A DNA stretch of 14,105 nt from assembly GCA_044370655.1 (NCBI GenBank), contig JBILVD010000025.1, positions 1-14,105 on the forward strand. The letters are read 5' to 3'. The position numbers were made by a program, and so were the translations under genes. The notes beneath the pieces were generated by a model. The model saw only the letters and a program-made list of their open reading frames with translations, was not told the DNA's origin and made no database searches. Within the stretch, counting starts at the first letter, position 1. The number at the start of each line of letters is the position of its first letter. The DNA comes from CAZFPN01 sp044370655. Its GTDB lineage: Bacteria > Pseudomonadota > Alphaproteobacteria > Rickettsiales > Deianiraeaceae. Below are positions 1 to 6,218 of this stretch, one piece after another.

Positions 1-135
1 CAAGATTAAAAAGAAAGACTTTATGCTACAATAAAAGCAAAGAAATGTTAAGGCTTAGTATACTTATGTTGATTAATAAGGAACGGGTATTATCTATAAT
101 TTAGTGCAAGTCCAAATTTTAATTAAAAAAAATGC

Positions 136-164
136 TTGCAAAATGAAAGTTTTTAAATTATGAA
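136..164 (+). promoter_or_regulatory. Predicted sigma-70 promoter for the small ORF-pyrB unit
   Basis: TTGCAA at 136-141 and TATGAA at 159-164 are separated by 17 bases. This would start RNA at about 171, leaving a leader of roughly 26 bases before the ATG at 197. The match to consensus is moderate. The AGGAGA at 167-172 lies at the predicted start and is 24 bases from the ATG, too far to act as a ribosome binding site. Confidence 0.4.
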
Positions 165-196
165 TTAGGAGATATTTTATATTTATTTTTTGTTTT

Positions 197-460
197 ATGG
201 CAGGAGCTGCTAAAGGAAAAGTTGCAAAAACGGCTTCCAAGAATAACCCAAGTTCTCGTAAAGCTGCAAGAAAAATGTTCTTTAACGGAGTGCAAGTTAA
301 GGGAGTAAAAGTTGTTGGTTTTGAAACTACAACAAAAACAGGTCAAAAAATTAAGTTGAAGTCTTTTGTTGCAATGGCAAACTTTCAAAATGACGATTTA
401 ATAGTTGACGCAAACGGCGTTCCATATGATTTCAAACATGCTGTCCCTGAGGCACTGTAA
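197..460 (+). CDS. Small basic protein of unknown function, overlapping pyrB
   Basis: I do not recognise this 87-residue protein. Its first 26 residues are rich in Ala, Lys and Ser and strongly basic, so could bind nucleic acid or be disordered. From about residue 27 (RKMFFNGVQVKGVKVVGF) it looks like a small beta-rich domain, ending in a DANGVPYDF motif and an acidic tail. There is no signal peptide or membrane segment. It starts at ATG 197, downstream of a predicted promoter, with no Shine-Dalgarno sequence. Its last 23 bases overlap the likely pyrB start at 438, suggesting translational coupling. The amino-acid mix (Ala, Gly, Lys and Val, few rare residues) is that of a real, probably well-expressed protein rather than a chance ORF. 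Similar short basic proteins may exist in related genomes, but I cannot name a family. Confidence 0.7.
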   Translation: MAGAAKGKVAKTASKNNPSSRKAARKMFFNGVQVKGVKVVGFETTTKTGQKIKLKSFVAMANFQNDDLIVDANGVPYDFKHAVPEAL

Positions 461-1349
461 AAAGCTCATATCCATTGATGACTTTCAAAATAAAGATATT
501 GAAGTACTATTCTCGATTGTAAAAACTGAAAACTTCTCATTTAGTAAGGGAGGTTTATTCTTATCAGTTTTTTTTGAAAATTCAACAAGGACACTTCTAT
601 CTTTTGAAAAATCAGCTTATAATTGTGGCTTAAATGTGATGAGATTTGATGTTTCTTCATCTTCTATTGCAAAAGAGGAAAGCGAGATAAACACTATAAG
701 AACATTAAATGAATTAGAGCCAAAAGTAATTGCTTTGAGATGTAAAAAAACAGGTGAGCCAAATCTCTATTCTCGCTATTTAAGTGAAGATATAGTAATT
801 TTAAACGCAGGAGACGGAATAAACGAACACCCAACACAAGCTTTACTTGATTTATTTACAATTTTACAGGCAATGGGTAAGGGCTTTTCGGGAGATTGCT
901 TAAAGGGAGTAAAAATTGGAATAATGGGCGATGTAATGCACTCAAGAGTTGCCCGCTCTAATATATTTTTACTTTCAAGACTTGGTGCAAAAATCACGCT
1001 TATTTGTCCACCTAATTTTCTTTCTCAAAATTTTGGAGATTTTTATGTTAAAAATTTTGGAGTTAAAATAGAAACGAATTACAACTCAAAGTTTGATTTT
1101 TTGATGCTTCTTAGAGTGCAAAAAGAAAGAATTGAAGGGAGCGGAAAAATTTGCTACCCCTCTAACTTTGGAGTTTTTTGTGAAGAAGACTTAAAAGGAG
1201 CTTTTTTATTACATCCAGGACCTGTTAATATTGGAGTTGAAACATCTGAGGAATTAGTTTATGAATCTAGTTTAAGCTTAGTTTCCAAACAGGTTGCGAA
1301 TGGAGTTTTGATTAGAAGTGGAGTTATAAAGTATTGCCTAGTGAGTTAA
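438..1349 (+). CDS. pyrB: Aspartate carbamoyltransferase catalytic chain
   Basis: This enzyme joins carbamoyl phosphate and aspartate to make carbamoyl aspartate, the committed step of de novo pyrimidine synthesis, in the cytosol. The active-site signatures are all present: ENSTRT for the carbamoyl-phosphate loop, an 80s-type loop (SSSSIAKEES), ALRC supplying an arginine, NEHPTQALLD, GDVMHSRVARSN, and LLRVQKER. Near the C-terminus LHPGPVNIGVE replaces the usual PVNR/PMNR with Ile. The reading frame is open from a TTG at 405, and ATGs occur at 426 and 438. I chose 438 because MLSLRHCKKLISIDDF aligns with the usual N-terminus (hydrophobic residues, then H-x-x-L-I-x-I) and gives 303 residues, normal for the family. 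It overlaps the upstream ORF by 23 bases and has no Shine-Dalgarno sequence. Its end overlaps rnd on the other strand by 12 bases. No pyrI or pyrC is adjacent. Confidence 0.93.
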   Translation: MLSLRHCKKLISIDDFQNKDIEVLFSIVKTENFSFSKGGLFLSVFFENSTRTLLSFEKSAYNCGLNVMRFDVSSSSIAKEESEINTIRTLNELEPKVIALRCKKTGEPNLYSRYLSEDIVILNAGDGINEHPTQALLDLFTILQAMGKGFSGDCLKGVKIGIMGDVMHSRVARSNIFLLSRLGAKITLICPPNFLSQNFGDFYVKNFGVKIETNYNSKFDFLMLLRVQKERIEGSGKICYPSNFGVFCEEDLKGAFLLHPGPVNIGVETSEELVYESSLSLVSKQVANGVLIRSGVIKYCLVS

Positions 1350-1952
1350 AACTATTATTGGGTCAAAATCATAAATTTCCATTTTACAGGAATAATGTAA
1401 AAATTCAAAACAACCTTTTGCTAACTCCTCCCTATCTCTCTCTTTTAAGGTTTTTGTAAATATATCCCTAAGTTTATGAAGGTAAATTACATCATTGATA
1501 GCGTATTTTATTTGCTTTTCCGTTAATTCGGGGGCAGACCAGTTGCTAGACTGACTTTCTTTATCTAACTCTACACCCAAAAGTTCACGGCAAATGGTTT
1601 TTAAACCGTGCGAATCTGTGTAGGTTCTAGTTAATTTTGAAGCAATTTTAGTGCAAAAAACAGGTTCTATTTTTTTTATTTTAAGGCTATACATTAAAAT
1701 AGCTATATCAAACCTTCCATAGTGAAAAATTTTTGCCCTAGTTTTGTCTTCAATCAACTTTTTTAGATTTGGAGAATTGTAGGAAGTTCCATTATTATAC
1801 TTTACTATAAATATATTACCTGCACTATCTGCAATTTGGACAAGACAAAGCCTATCTCTTTTTATTTTAAGGCCAAGTGTTTCGGTATCAATAGCTATAT
1901 CACCAACAACGTTTAAGTTTTCTGGGATATCTTCTAAAAACAATTTATGCAT
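1338..1952 (-). CDS. rnd: Short ribonuclease D-type 3'-5' exonuclease
   Basis: This is a DEDDy-family 3'-5' exonuclease expected to trim tRNA and other stable RNA 3' ends. The metal-binding residues are visible: D22 and E24 in IAIDTETLGL, D82 in FHYGRFD, and Y150/D154 in YAINDVIYL. At 204 residues it contains only the exonuclease domain and lacks the HRDC domains of the E. coli enzyme (about 375 residues). Short single-domain forms are common in alphaproteobacteria, so this is not a truncation. Its ATG lies inside the end of rpsT (8-base overlap), so the two are co-transcribed and probably translationally coupled. It converges with pyrB, and the last 12 bases are shared. The activity on tRNA is inferred from family membership. 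Confidence 0.88.
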   Translation of the reverse strand: MHKLFLEDIPENLNVVGDIAIDTETLGLKIKRDRLCLVQIADSAGNIFIVKYNNGTSYNSPNLKKLIEDKTRAKIFHYGRFDIAILMYSLKIKKIEPVFCTKIASKLTRTYTDSHGLKTICRELLGVELDKESQSSNWSAPELTEKQIKYAINDVIYLHKLRDIFTKTLKERDREELAKGCFEFLHYSCKMEIYDFDPIIVLTH

Positions 1953-2211
1953 TAATTTGCTTAATTTTTGCGTAAAGACGAGATATTTTCCTTGCTACTG
2001 TGTTAATGTGAAACACACCTTTAGAAACAGAAGACATACCTTTTTTTTCAAATATTTTAAGGGCTTGCATTGCGTTTTCTTTAGATGATTCTTTAACAAA
2101 ATTTTCTACTTTTTTTGCTAAATTTCTAACCTCGGACCTTATAGATTTATTCCTAATTCTTTGCGATTCGGACTTAACTAAGAATTTTTCGGCTGCTTTT
2201 TTATTTGGCAT
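1945..2211 (-). CDS. rpsT: 30S ribosomal protein bS20
   Basis: This is the small-subunit primary binding protein S20, a basic three-helix bundle that contacts 16S rRNA. Its 88 residues and the opening MPNKKAAEK, followed by Lys/Arg-rich helices and a final HINTVARKISRLYAKI, match the family in length and sequence. A good promoter lies upstream (TTGACA, 17 bases, TAAATT on the minus strand). The leader before the ATG is A/T only and shows no Shine-Dalgarno sequence. rnd overlaps its last 8 bases, forming a two-gene unit. Confidence 0.95.
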   Translation of the reverse strand: MPNKKAAEKFLVKSESQRIRNKSIRSEVRNLAKKVENFVKESSKENAMQALKIFEKKGMSSVSKGVFHINTVARKISRLYAKIKQINA

Positions 2212-2246
2212 AACAAAAATACACTATTATTTAATAAATTAAAAAA

Positions 2247-2275
2247 AATTTAACATTAATTTTATTAAATGTCAA
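2247..2275 (-). promoter_or_regulatory. Predicted promoter of rpsT-rnd
   Basis: Read on the minus strand, a perfect TTGACA (2275-2270) and TAAATT (2252-2247) are separated by exactly 17 bases. It points away from the porin promoter. The two -35 boxes lie back to back, 8 bases apart, as an inverted GTCAA/TTGAC pair. Confidence 0.6.
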
Positions 2276-2277
2276 CT

Positions 2278-2299
2278 AAAATCTTGACTTTTAAAAAAA
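2278..2299 (+). repeat. Copy 1 of a 22-base promoter block
   Basis: Four A, then TCTTGACTTTT, then seven A. The same 22 bases occur on the minus strand at 13947-13926. In both places TTGACT is the predicted -35 box and lies about 50 bases before the gene it would drive. Confidence 0.6.
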
Positions 2300-2312
2300 A
2301 TCTTCTTATGTA
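2284..2312 (+). promoter_or_regulatory. Predicted promoter of the porin gene
   Basis: TTGACT at 2284-2289 and TATGTA at 2307-2312 are separated by 17 bases, giving a leader of under 20 bases before ATG 2336. The -35 region is part of a 22-base block repeated in front of tRNA-Lys. Confidence 0.55.
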
Positions 2313-2335
2313 AAAGAAAAATATATTATTTAAAT

Positions 2336-3634
2336 ATGAAATGGATTTTTCTTGTAATTTTAACTTTATTCACCAAGCTTTCTCTGGCAAAACCTATAGA
2401 TAATGAAGTTGAAAATACAACTAGTAATCTTGATATAAAAGGTGATTTATTGATTTTTGGCGGTCATAATAAAACAAAATTTGAAAATGAAAATAGAACA
2501 GGAAATTATAGCGGTATTGAAGGTTCATTATCGGCCAAACATTACTTTAAAGTTGAAAAAGAAAACGATTTTAAGTATGGAGCTTCTTTTGAGGTAAAAA
2601 TGAATTCAAATGATAAGTCAAACCCATTTTATTTCAATGAACTTACATTCTTCATCTCCGACAAAAATGAAGGAGTGAGAATTTTTGGATTTCAACCTTC
2701 CATTACAAGCAAAATACGTATTGATTCTACAATATTTTCCCCTATTGCAAATGGCGTAAATGGGTTATGGCAAAGGTTTCTAACAACTCCTGATAGAACA
2801 TTTATAACAAGGCAAGGAATGTGGGTTGAAACTGGTTTTGCGTCAAATTACTTTTTACAAGCATCGCAAAATGAGATAGCAATTCAACCTCTTGAAAGCT
2901 GGGGAAGTTCCAATCTTTCACTTACTTACATCAGTAGCAGAACTAATGGTTGGAGATTTGGGGTTTCTTATGCACCAAATAATAAGACAAATCTATTATT
3001 AGAAAAGAAAAATTTAATAGACTTAAACGGAGTTAATGTTTTTGATTTTGATCTTAATGCGAACGAAAGATCGTATTTAAAGAACATTATTTCTACAGGT
3101 ATAAATTTTTACGATGCGTTTGGAAATTTTGAAGTAGCGTTTTCAGCTGGTTTTGAAACTGCAACTTCCGATTTTAACAAAAAACTTGTGGCAGAACCTA
3201 AAAACTTTGAAAAAAGAAATTTAAACTCTTACTCTCTAGGACTTAATCTCTCTTACTTAGGAATTAGTTTTGGAGGTAATTTTACAGGATTTGGCAAAAG
3301 TTTATATCTAAAAAATATTAAAGTTTTAGGAAATAATTCATTTCGTGACAAAGATGGAGAATTAAAAGATGCTGGAAAAAGCTATGTTTTTGACCTCGGT
3401 TTAGGATATGCGATTGATAAATATAGCACATCATTTAGCTATTTACAAAGTAAGTATGTAAATAATCGTTTTTCTGCGGGGGTTTTTTCCTTTGAAACTA
3501 AAGCAACTTCAAATTTATCAAATTATTTGCAAATTGCAAGATATCAATTTAAAAATGCTGAATTAGATTTGCCTAAAGATGACCAAAAAATTAAAGGTTG
3601 GATAGTTACAGTTGGGATAAAGTATAGTTTTTAG
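2336..3634 (+). CDS. Outer-membrane porin-like beta-barrel protein
   Basis: This is a 432-residue exported protein. Residues 1-18 form a signal peptide: one Lys, a hydrophobic core (IFLVILTLF), and a likely cut after SLA. The rest is rich in Asn, Gly, Ser and aromatic residues in alternating patterns typical of transmembrane beta strands. It ends in VTVGIKYSF with a terminal Phe, the usual BAM recognition signal of outer-membrane proteins. Length and composition fit a general porin allowing small solutes across the outer membrane, like the alphaproteobacterial and rickettsial porin families. Selectivity cannot be read from the sequence. The nearby pstB might suggest phosphate, but that is only proximity. 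It has its own promoter, and the next gene begins three bases after its stop. Confidence 0.75.
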   Translation: MKWIFLVILTLFTKLSLAKPIDNEVENTTSNLDIKGDLLIFGGHNKTKFENENRTGNYSGIEGSLSAKHYFKVEKENDFKYGASFEVKMNSNDKSNPFYFNELTFFISDKNEGVRIFGFQPSITSKIRIDSTIFSPIANGVNGLWQRFLTTPDRTFITRQGMWVETGFASNYFLQASQNEIAIQPLESWGSSNLSLTYISSRTNGWRFGVSYAPNNKTNLLLEKKNLIDLNGVNVFDFDLNANERSYLKNIISTGINFYDAFGNFEVAFSAGFETATSDFNKKLVAEPKNFEKRNLNSYSLGLNLSYLGISFGGNFTGFGKSLYLKNIKVLGNNSFRDKDGELKDAGKSYVFDLGLGYAIDKYSTSFSYLQSKYVNNRFSAGVFSFETKATSNLSNYLQIARYQFKNAELDLPKDDQKIKGWIVTVGIKYSF

Positions 3635-3637
3635 CTT

Positions 3638-3847
3638 ATGAATTTTATTAAAAGTGTGATTCGGAAGATACTATTTCTTCTGGTTTTGTTGACATTTGTC
3701 CTTCTCGCGATTTTTAATTATAATTCTGTTAATATAAATTTTTTTGGTTTTAAGACTCTTAATATACCTTTGTTTTTGGTAGTTTTTGGGTCTTTTTTAC
3801 TTGGTTCAATTGTGAACATAATATACTTCATTTTTCAAAAAAAATGA
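3638..3847 (+). CDS. LapA-domain (DUF1049-like) small membrane protein
   Basis: This 69-residue protein has two predicted transmembrane segments: about residues 9-27 (KILFLLVLLTFVLLAIF) and 43-66 (IPLFLVVFGSFLLGSIVNIIYFIF). Between them lies NYNSVNINFFGFKTLN, resembling the Asn-x-x-x-Val-x-aromatic linker and the PL-x-L-x-x-x-x-x-x-LG second helix of the LapA/DUF1049 family. In E. coli the family member LapA works with LapB in controlling lipopolysaccharide synthesis. Whether this organism makes LPS is unknown, so that role is inference. It starts three bases after the porin stop, and its TGA overlaps the acpS ATG (ATGA), so the three genes form one unit. Confidence 0.7.
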   Translation: MNFIKSVIRKILFLLVLLTFVLLAIFNYNSVNINFFGFKTLNIPLFLVVFGSFLLGSIVNIIYFIFQKK

Positions 3848-4233
3848 TAGTTGGAGTAGGGCTTGATACAACAATTTTAAGCAGGTTCAACAACTTACTA
3901 ATTAATGATAGATTTTTAAATAGAATTCTTACTAAGCAGGAAATGGAGGATTTTTTTGCAACCTCAGATTCTAAAAAAGTAAATTTTCTCGCTAAAAGAT
4001 TTAGTGGCAAAGAAGCGTTTGCAAAGGCTTTGGGCTTTGGCGTGGGTGGGTTTTTCTCTTTTAAAAGTATTGAAATTTTAAAAACCTCCTATAATGCACC
4101 ATTTATTAGGATTATAGATGAAAAAATCGCTGAAAAAATTACATCAAGTTTGATATCTTTTTCAGACGAGAAATTACCATCAAGTTTAGGTGAGGAGGTT
4201 TTAATATCGTCAGTCGTAATTTTACAAAAATAA
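3844..4233 (+). CDS. acpS: Holo-[acyl-carrier-protein] synthase
   Basis: AcpS transfers the 4'-phosphopantetheine arm from coenzyme A to a serine of apo-acyl carrier protein, switching on fatty-acid synthesis. The 129-residue size is typical. The two metal-binding residues are visible: D8 in MIVGVGLD and E57 in FSGKEAFAKALG. The IEILKTSYNAPFIRI strand and the SFSDEK motif before the final VVILQK are also as expected. A short extra stretch (LPSSLGEEVL) separates SFSDEK from the last strand. Many AcpS proteins have Leu or Ile after D8, whereas this one has Thr, a minor change. Translation probably couples to the upstream gene through the ATGA overlap. The promoter for rpsU begins just after the stop codon. 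Confidence 0.88.
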   Translation: MIVGVGLDTTILSRFNNLLINDRFLNRILTKQEMEDFFATSDSKKVNFLAKRFSGKEAFAKALGFGVGGFFSFKSIEILKTSYNAPFIRIIDEKIAEKITSSLISFSDEKLPSSLGEEVLISSVVILQK

Positions 4234-4236
4234 TAC

Positions 4237-4275
4237 TTGACAAAATTTTATTTTTATGTTCTTTTACAATATAAT
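4237..4275 (+). promoter_or_regulatory. Predicted rpsU promoter region
   Basis: A perfect TTGACA at 4237-4242 and a perfect TATAAT at 4270-4275 are both present, but 27 bases apart, too far to be a normal pair. TATAAT alone, or TTGACA with a weaker -10, may be used. Initiation from TATAAT would leave a leader of only about 10 bases, still including the AAAGG. The exact start is uncertain. Confidence 0.45.
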
Positions 4276-4282
4276 TTTTAAT

Positions 4283-4287
4283 AAAGG
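4283..4287 (+). promoter_or_regulatory. Shine-Dalgarno-like site of rpsU
   Basis: AAAGG ends five bases before ATG 4293. It can pair with CCTTT, the usual alphaproteobacterial anti-Shine-Dalgarno end. I find no equivalent within 20 bases of any other start codon in this window. Confidence 0.55.
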
Positions 4288-4292
4288 TAAAA

Positions 4293-4499
4293 ATGTCTGC
4301 AATAACATATGTTCATAATAAGCAAGTTTTAAGAGCTTATCAGTCTTTATACAAGAAGCTAAAATCAGGAAGCGTGTTTATGCACCTGCAAAATAGAAGA
4401 TACTTTGAGTCTGCATCAGATGTTCAAAAACGTCTTAAAAAAGAAAAAAAGTTTAGAATGCAATACGCTAAAATGATTGAGAGGAGTATTAAAGCTTAA
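4293..4499 (+). CDS. rpsU: 30S ribosomal protein bS21
   Basis: S21 sits on the platform of the small subunit next to the 3' end of 16S rRNA, near the anti-Shine-Dalgarno sequence, and takes part in initiation. The 68 residues have the family layout: a short strand, a helix (VLRAYQSLYKKLKSGSVF), RRYFES, and a Lys/Arg-rich C-terminal helix (RLKKEKKFRMQYAKMIER). It appears to have its own promoter and a Shine-Dalgarno-like AAAGG before the ATG, unlike its neighbours. argB follows 14 bases after the stop, so the two may share a transcript. Confidence 0.95.
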   Translation: MSAITYVHNKQVLRAYQSLYKKLKSGSVFMHLQNRRYFESASDVQKRLKKEKKFRMQYAKMIERSIKA

Positions 4500-4513
4500 G
4501 TGTTATCTCGTCT

Positions 4514-5449
4514 ATGGTGTTTTTAAGGGATAACACATTTAAGGGCAAATTTCTCTCAGAGGCAGTTTCGTTTATTAGTAAGTTTTCTAGAGAAACTATA
4601 GTTGTTAAATACGGTGGTTCTGCACTGGGAGATGTCAATAAAATCAAAAGTTTTGCACAAGATGTGGTTCTTTTAAAATCTTGCGGGATTGATATTGTGG
4701 TTGTTCATGGGGCGGGCTCTCATGTTGACCAAATTTTAAAAAAACTTGGAGTAAAAATAAAAATTGTTGAAGGAACTCCCGTTGCCACTAAGGAAAATAT
4801 AGACTTAGTAGAAATGATACTATCTGGTCATATCAATAAGCAACTTGTTCATGAAATTGGAAGTGCAGGGGGCATGGCACTTGGATTTTCTGGTAAAGAT
4901 GGAAACATGATTACCGCTCAAAAAATGCGTAAAACAAAAAGAGAAACGGACTCAAACATTGAAAGAATAGTTGATTTCGGCCACCTTGGTCTTCCGCATA
5001 AAGTCAACACTGAAATTTTTGAAATTTTAAATGAAAGCCCAGTAATTCCCGTTATATCTCCCGTTGGCTTTGATGAGAATGGCCTAACATACACAATGAA
5101 TGCAGATGATGTTGCTGGAGCGGTTGCAAGTGCTTTGAATGCTAGCAGATTAATCTTAATGACGGAAACAGGAGGTATTACTGGCGAAGATGGAAATTTA
5201 ATATCCTCTCTTTCCCGACTTGAAGCTGAAGGTTTAAAGAAATCTAAGATTTTAAAAGGGGCAATGGTTCCAAAACTTGAAGTTTGTTTAAACACTTTAA
5301 AGAATGGCGTTTTCGCAACTCATTTGGTTAACCTTCACGCAGATCACGGTATTTTGCTGGAACTTTTGACAAAAGATAGAATAGGAACCTTGATTTACAA
5401 CACCGAGTCCACCTTCAATTTTGAAGATTTTGAATTTGACGATTGTTAG
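4514..5449 (+). CDS. argB: Acetylglutamate kinase, divergent in its glycine loop
   Basis: This amino-acid-kinase-fold enzyme phosphorylates N-acetylglutamate in arginine synthesis. It has 311 residues, about normal. Visible landmarks are K32 in VVKYGGSA, the SGKDGNMITAQK segment, NADDVAGA (residues 196-203), and K254 in KGAMVPK. Three normally strong motifs differ. HGGGPQ/HGGGPK is HGAGSH (65-70). The DVPGV-type loop is ETGGI. The late DGRxPHALLLEL block is VNLHADHGILLEL (from about 272). The fold and catalytic lysines are kept, so it is probably an active ArgB, though a shifted substrate or regulation is possible. There is no Shine-Dalgarno sequence. pstB begins two bases after the stop. No other arg genes are in view. 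Confidence 0.85.
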   Translation: MVFLRDNTFKGKFLSEAVSFISKFSRETIVVKYGGSALGDVNKIKSFAQDVVLLKSCGIDIVVVHGAGSHVDQILKKLGVKIKIVEGTPVATKENIDLVEMILSGHINKQLVHEIGSAGGMALGFSGKDGNMITAQKMRKTKRETDSNIERIVDFGHLGLPHKVNTEIFEILNESPVIPVISPVGFDENGLTYTMNADDVAGAVASALNASRLILMTETGGITGEDGNLISSLSRLEAEGLKKSKILKGAMVPKLEVCLNTLKNGVFATHLVNLHADHGILLELLTKDRIGTLIYNTESTFNFEDFEFDDC

Positions 5450-5451
5450 TT

Positions 5452-6207
5452 ATGTATAAAATTGAAGTAAAAAATTTAAACCTTTACTATCTTTCAAATC
5501 AAGCTTTGTTTGATATATCATTTAAAATAAAAAAACGAACTGTTACTGCTTTCATTGGCCCTTCTGGTTGCGGAAAATCTTCTCTTTTACGCTGTCTTAA
5601 TAGAATGAATGACGAGATTGAAGGCTCAAAAGTGACGGGTAATATATTAATTGACAACACAGATATTTATTCTCCTAGAATCAATGTTGTTTCTCTTAGG
5701 CTTTCGGTTGGAATGGTTTTTCAAAAACCTGTCCCATTCCCTGGAAGTGTGTATAGTAATGTTAGCTTTGGTTTGAAGGTTCACGAACTTACAAAGTCTA
5801 AATCAGAGACGGATCTAATTGTAGAAGAGAGCTTAACAAGGGCAGGGCTTTGGAATGAAGTTAAGGATAGGCTTCATAAATCTGCTTTTGACCTTTCTGG
5901 CGGCCAACAACAAAGGCTTTGCATTGCAAGAACAATTGCCTTGAAGCCAGATGTAATTTTGATGGATGAGCCAACTTCAGCACTGGACCCAATTGCAACA
6001 ATAAAAATTGAAGAATTAATAAGGGATTTAAGCCAAAATTATACAATTGTTATCGTAACTCATTCTATGCAACAGGCAGCTAGAATATCGGATAATACCG
6101 CTTTTTTCTATATGGGAAAGATGATAGAGTGCGACGAGACAAGTAAAATCTTCACAAATCCATCAGAATCTCTAACTCAAGACTATATAACTGGAAGAAT
6201 GGGTTAA
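5452..6207 (+). CDS. pstB: Phosphate ABC transporter ATP-binding protein
   Basis: PstB is the cytoplasmic ATPase that powers the PstSCAB high-affinity phosphate importer. The 251 residues are standard. Walker A is GPSGCGKSS (36-44), followed by LLRCLNRMND, a PstB hallmark. The Q-loop reads VFQKPVPFPGSVYSNV, the signature motif is LSGGQQQR (148-155), Walker B is VILMDEPTSALDP (from 168), and the switch histidine is in IVIVTHSM. The FPGS/YSNV and NRMND blocks are why I call PstB rather than a generic ABC ATPase. I prefer ATG 5452 to an in-frame TTG at 5443, because MYKIEVKNLNLYY matches family N-termini. It is two bases from argB. The permease, binding protein and PhoU genes are not nearby. Confidence 0.93.
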   Translation: MYKIEVKNLNLYYLSNQALFDISFKIKKRTVTAFIGPSGCGKSSLLRCLNRMNDEIEGSKVTGNILIDNTDIYSPRINVVSLRLSVGMVFQKPVPFPGSVYSNVSFGLKVHELTKSKSETDLIVEESLTRAGLWNEVKDRLHKSAFDLSGGQQQRLCIARTIALKPDVILMDEPTSALDPIATIKIEELIRDLSQNYTIVIVTHSMQQAARISDNTAFFYMGKMIECDETSKIFTNPSESLTQDYITGRMG

Positions 6208-6218
6208 CTCTTTTCGTT

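Noticed and set aside
167..172. AGGAGA as the ribosome binding site of the small ORF
   Set aside because: It is 24 bases from the ATG, and no ATG, GTG or TTG that opens a useful frame lies 5-12 bases after it. It also falls at the predicted transcription start.
405..437. TTG start for pyrB at 405 (or ATG at 426)
   Set aside because: These add residues unlike PyrB N-termini and lengthen the overlap with the upstream gene. ATG 438 gives the usual distance to the H-x-x-L-I-x-I segment. ATG 426 remains possible.
4918..5295. 125-codon minus-strand frame opposite argB
   Set aside because: It is a shadow: rich in Ser, Pro, Phe and Lys without domain character, and argB on the plus strand carries clear family motifs throughout.
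5443..5451. TTG start for pstB
   Set aside because: It lies inside the end of argB and adds MLV. MYKIEVKNL from ATG 5452 fits the family.
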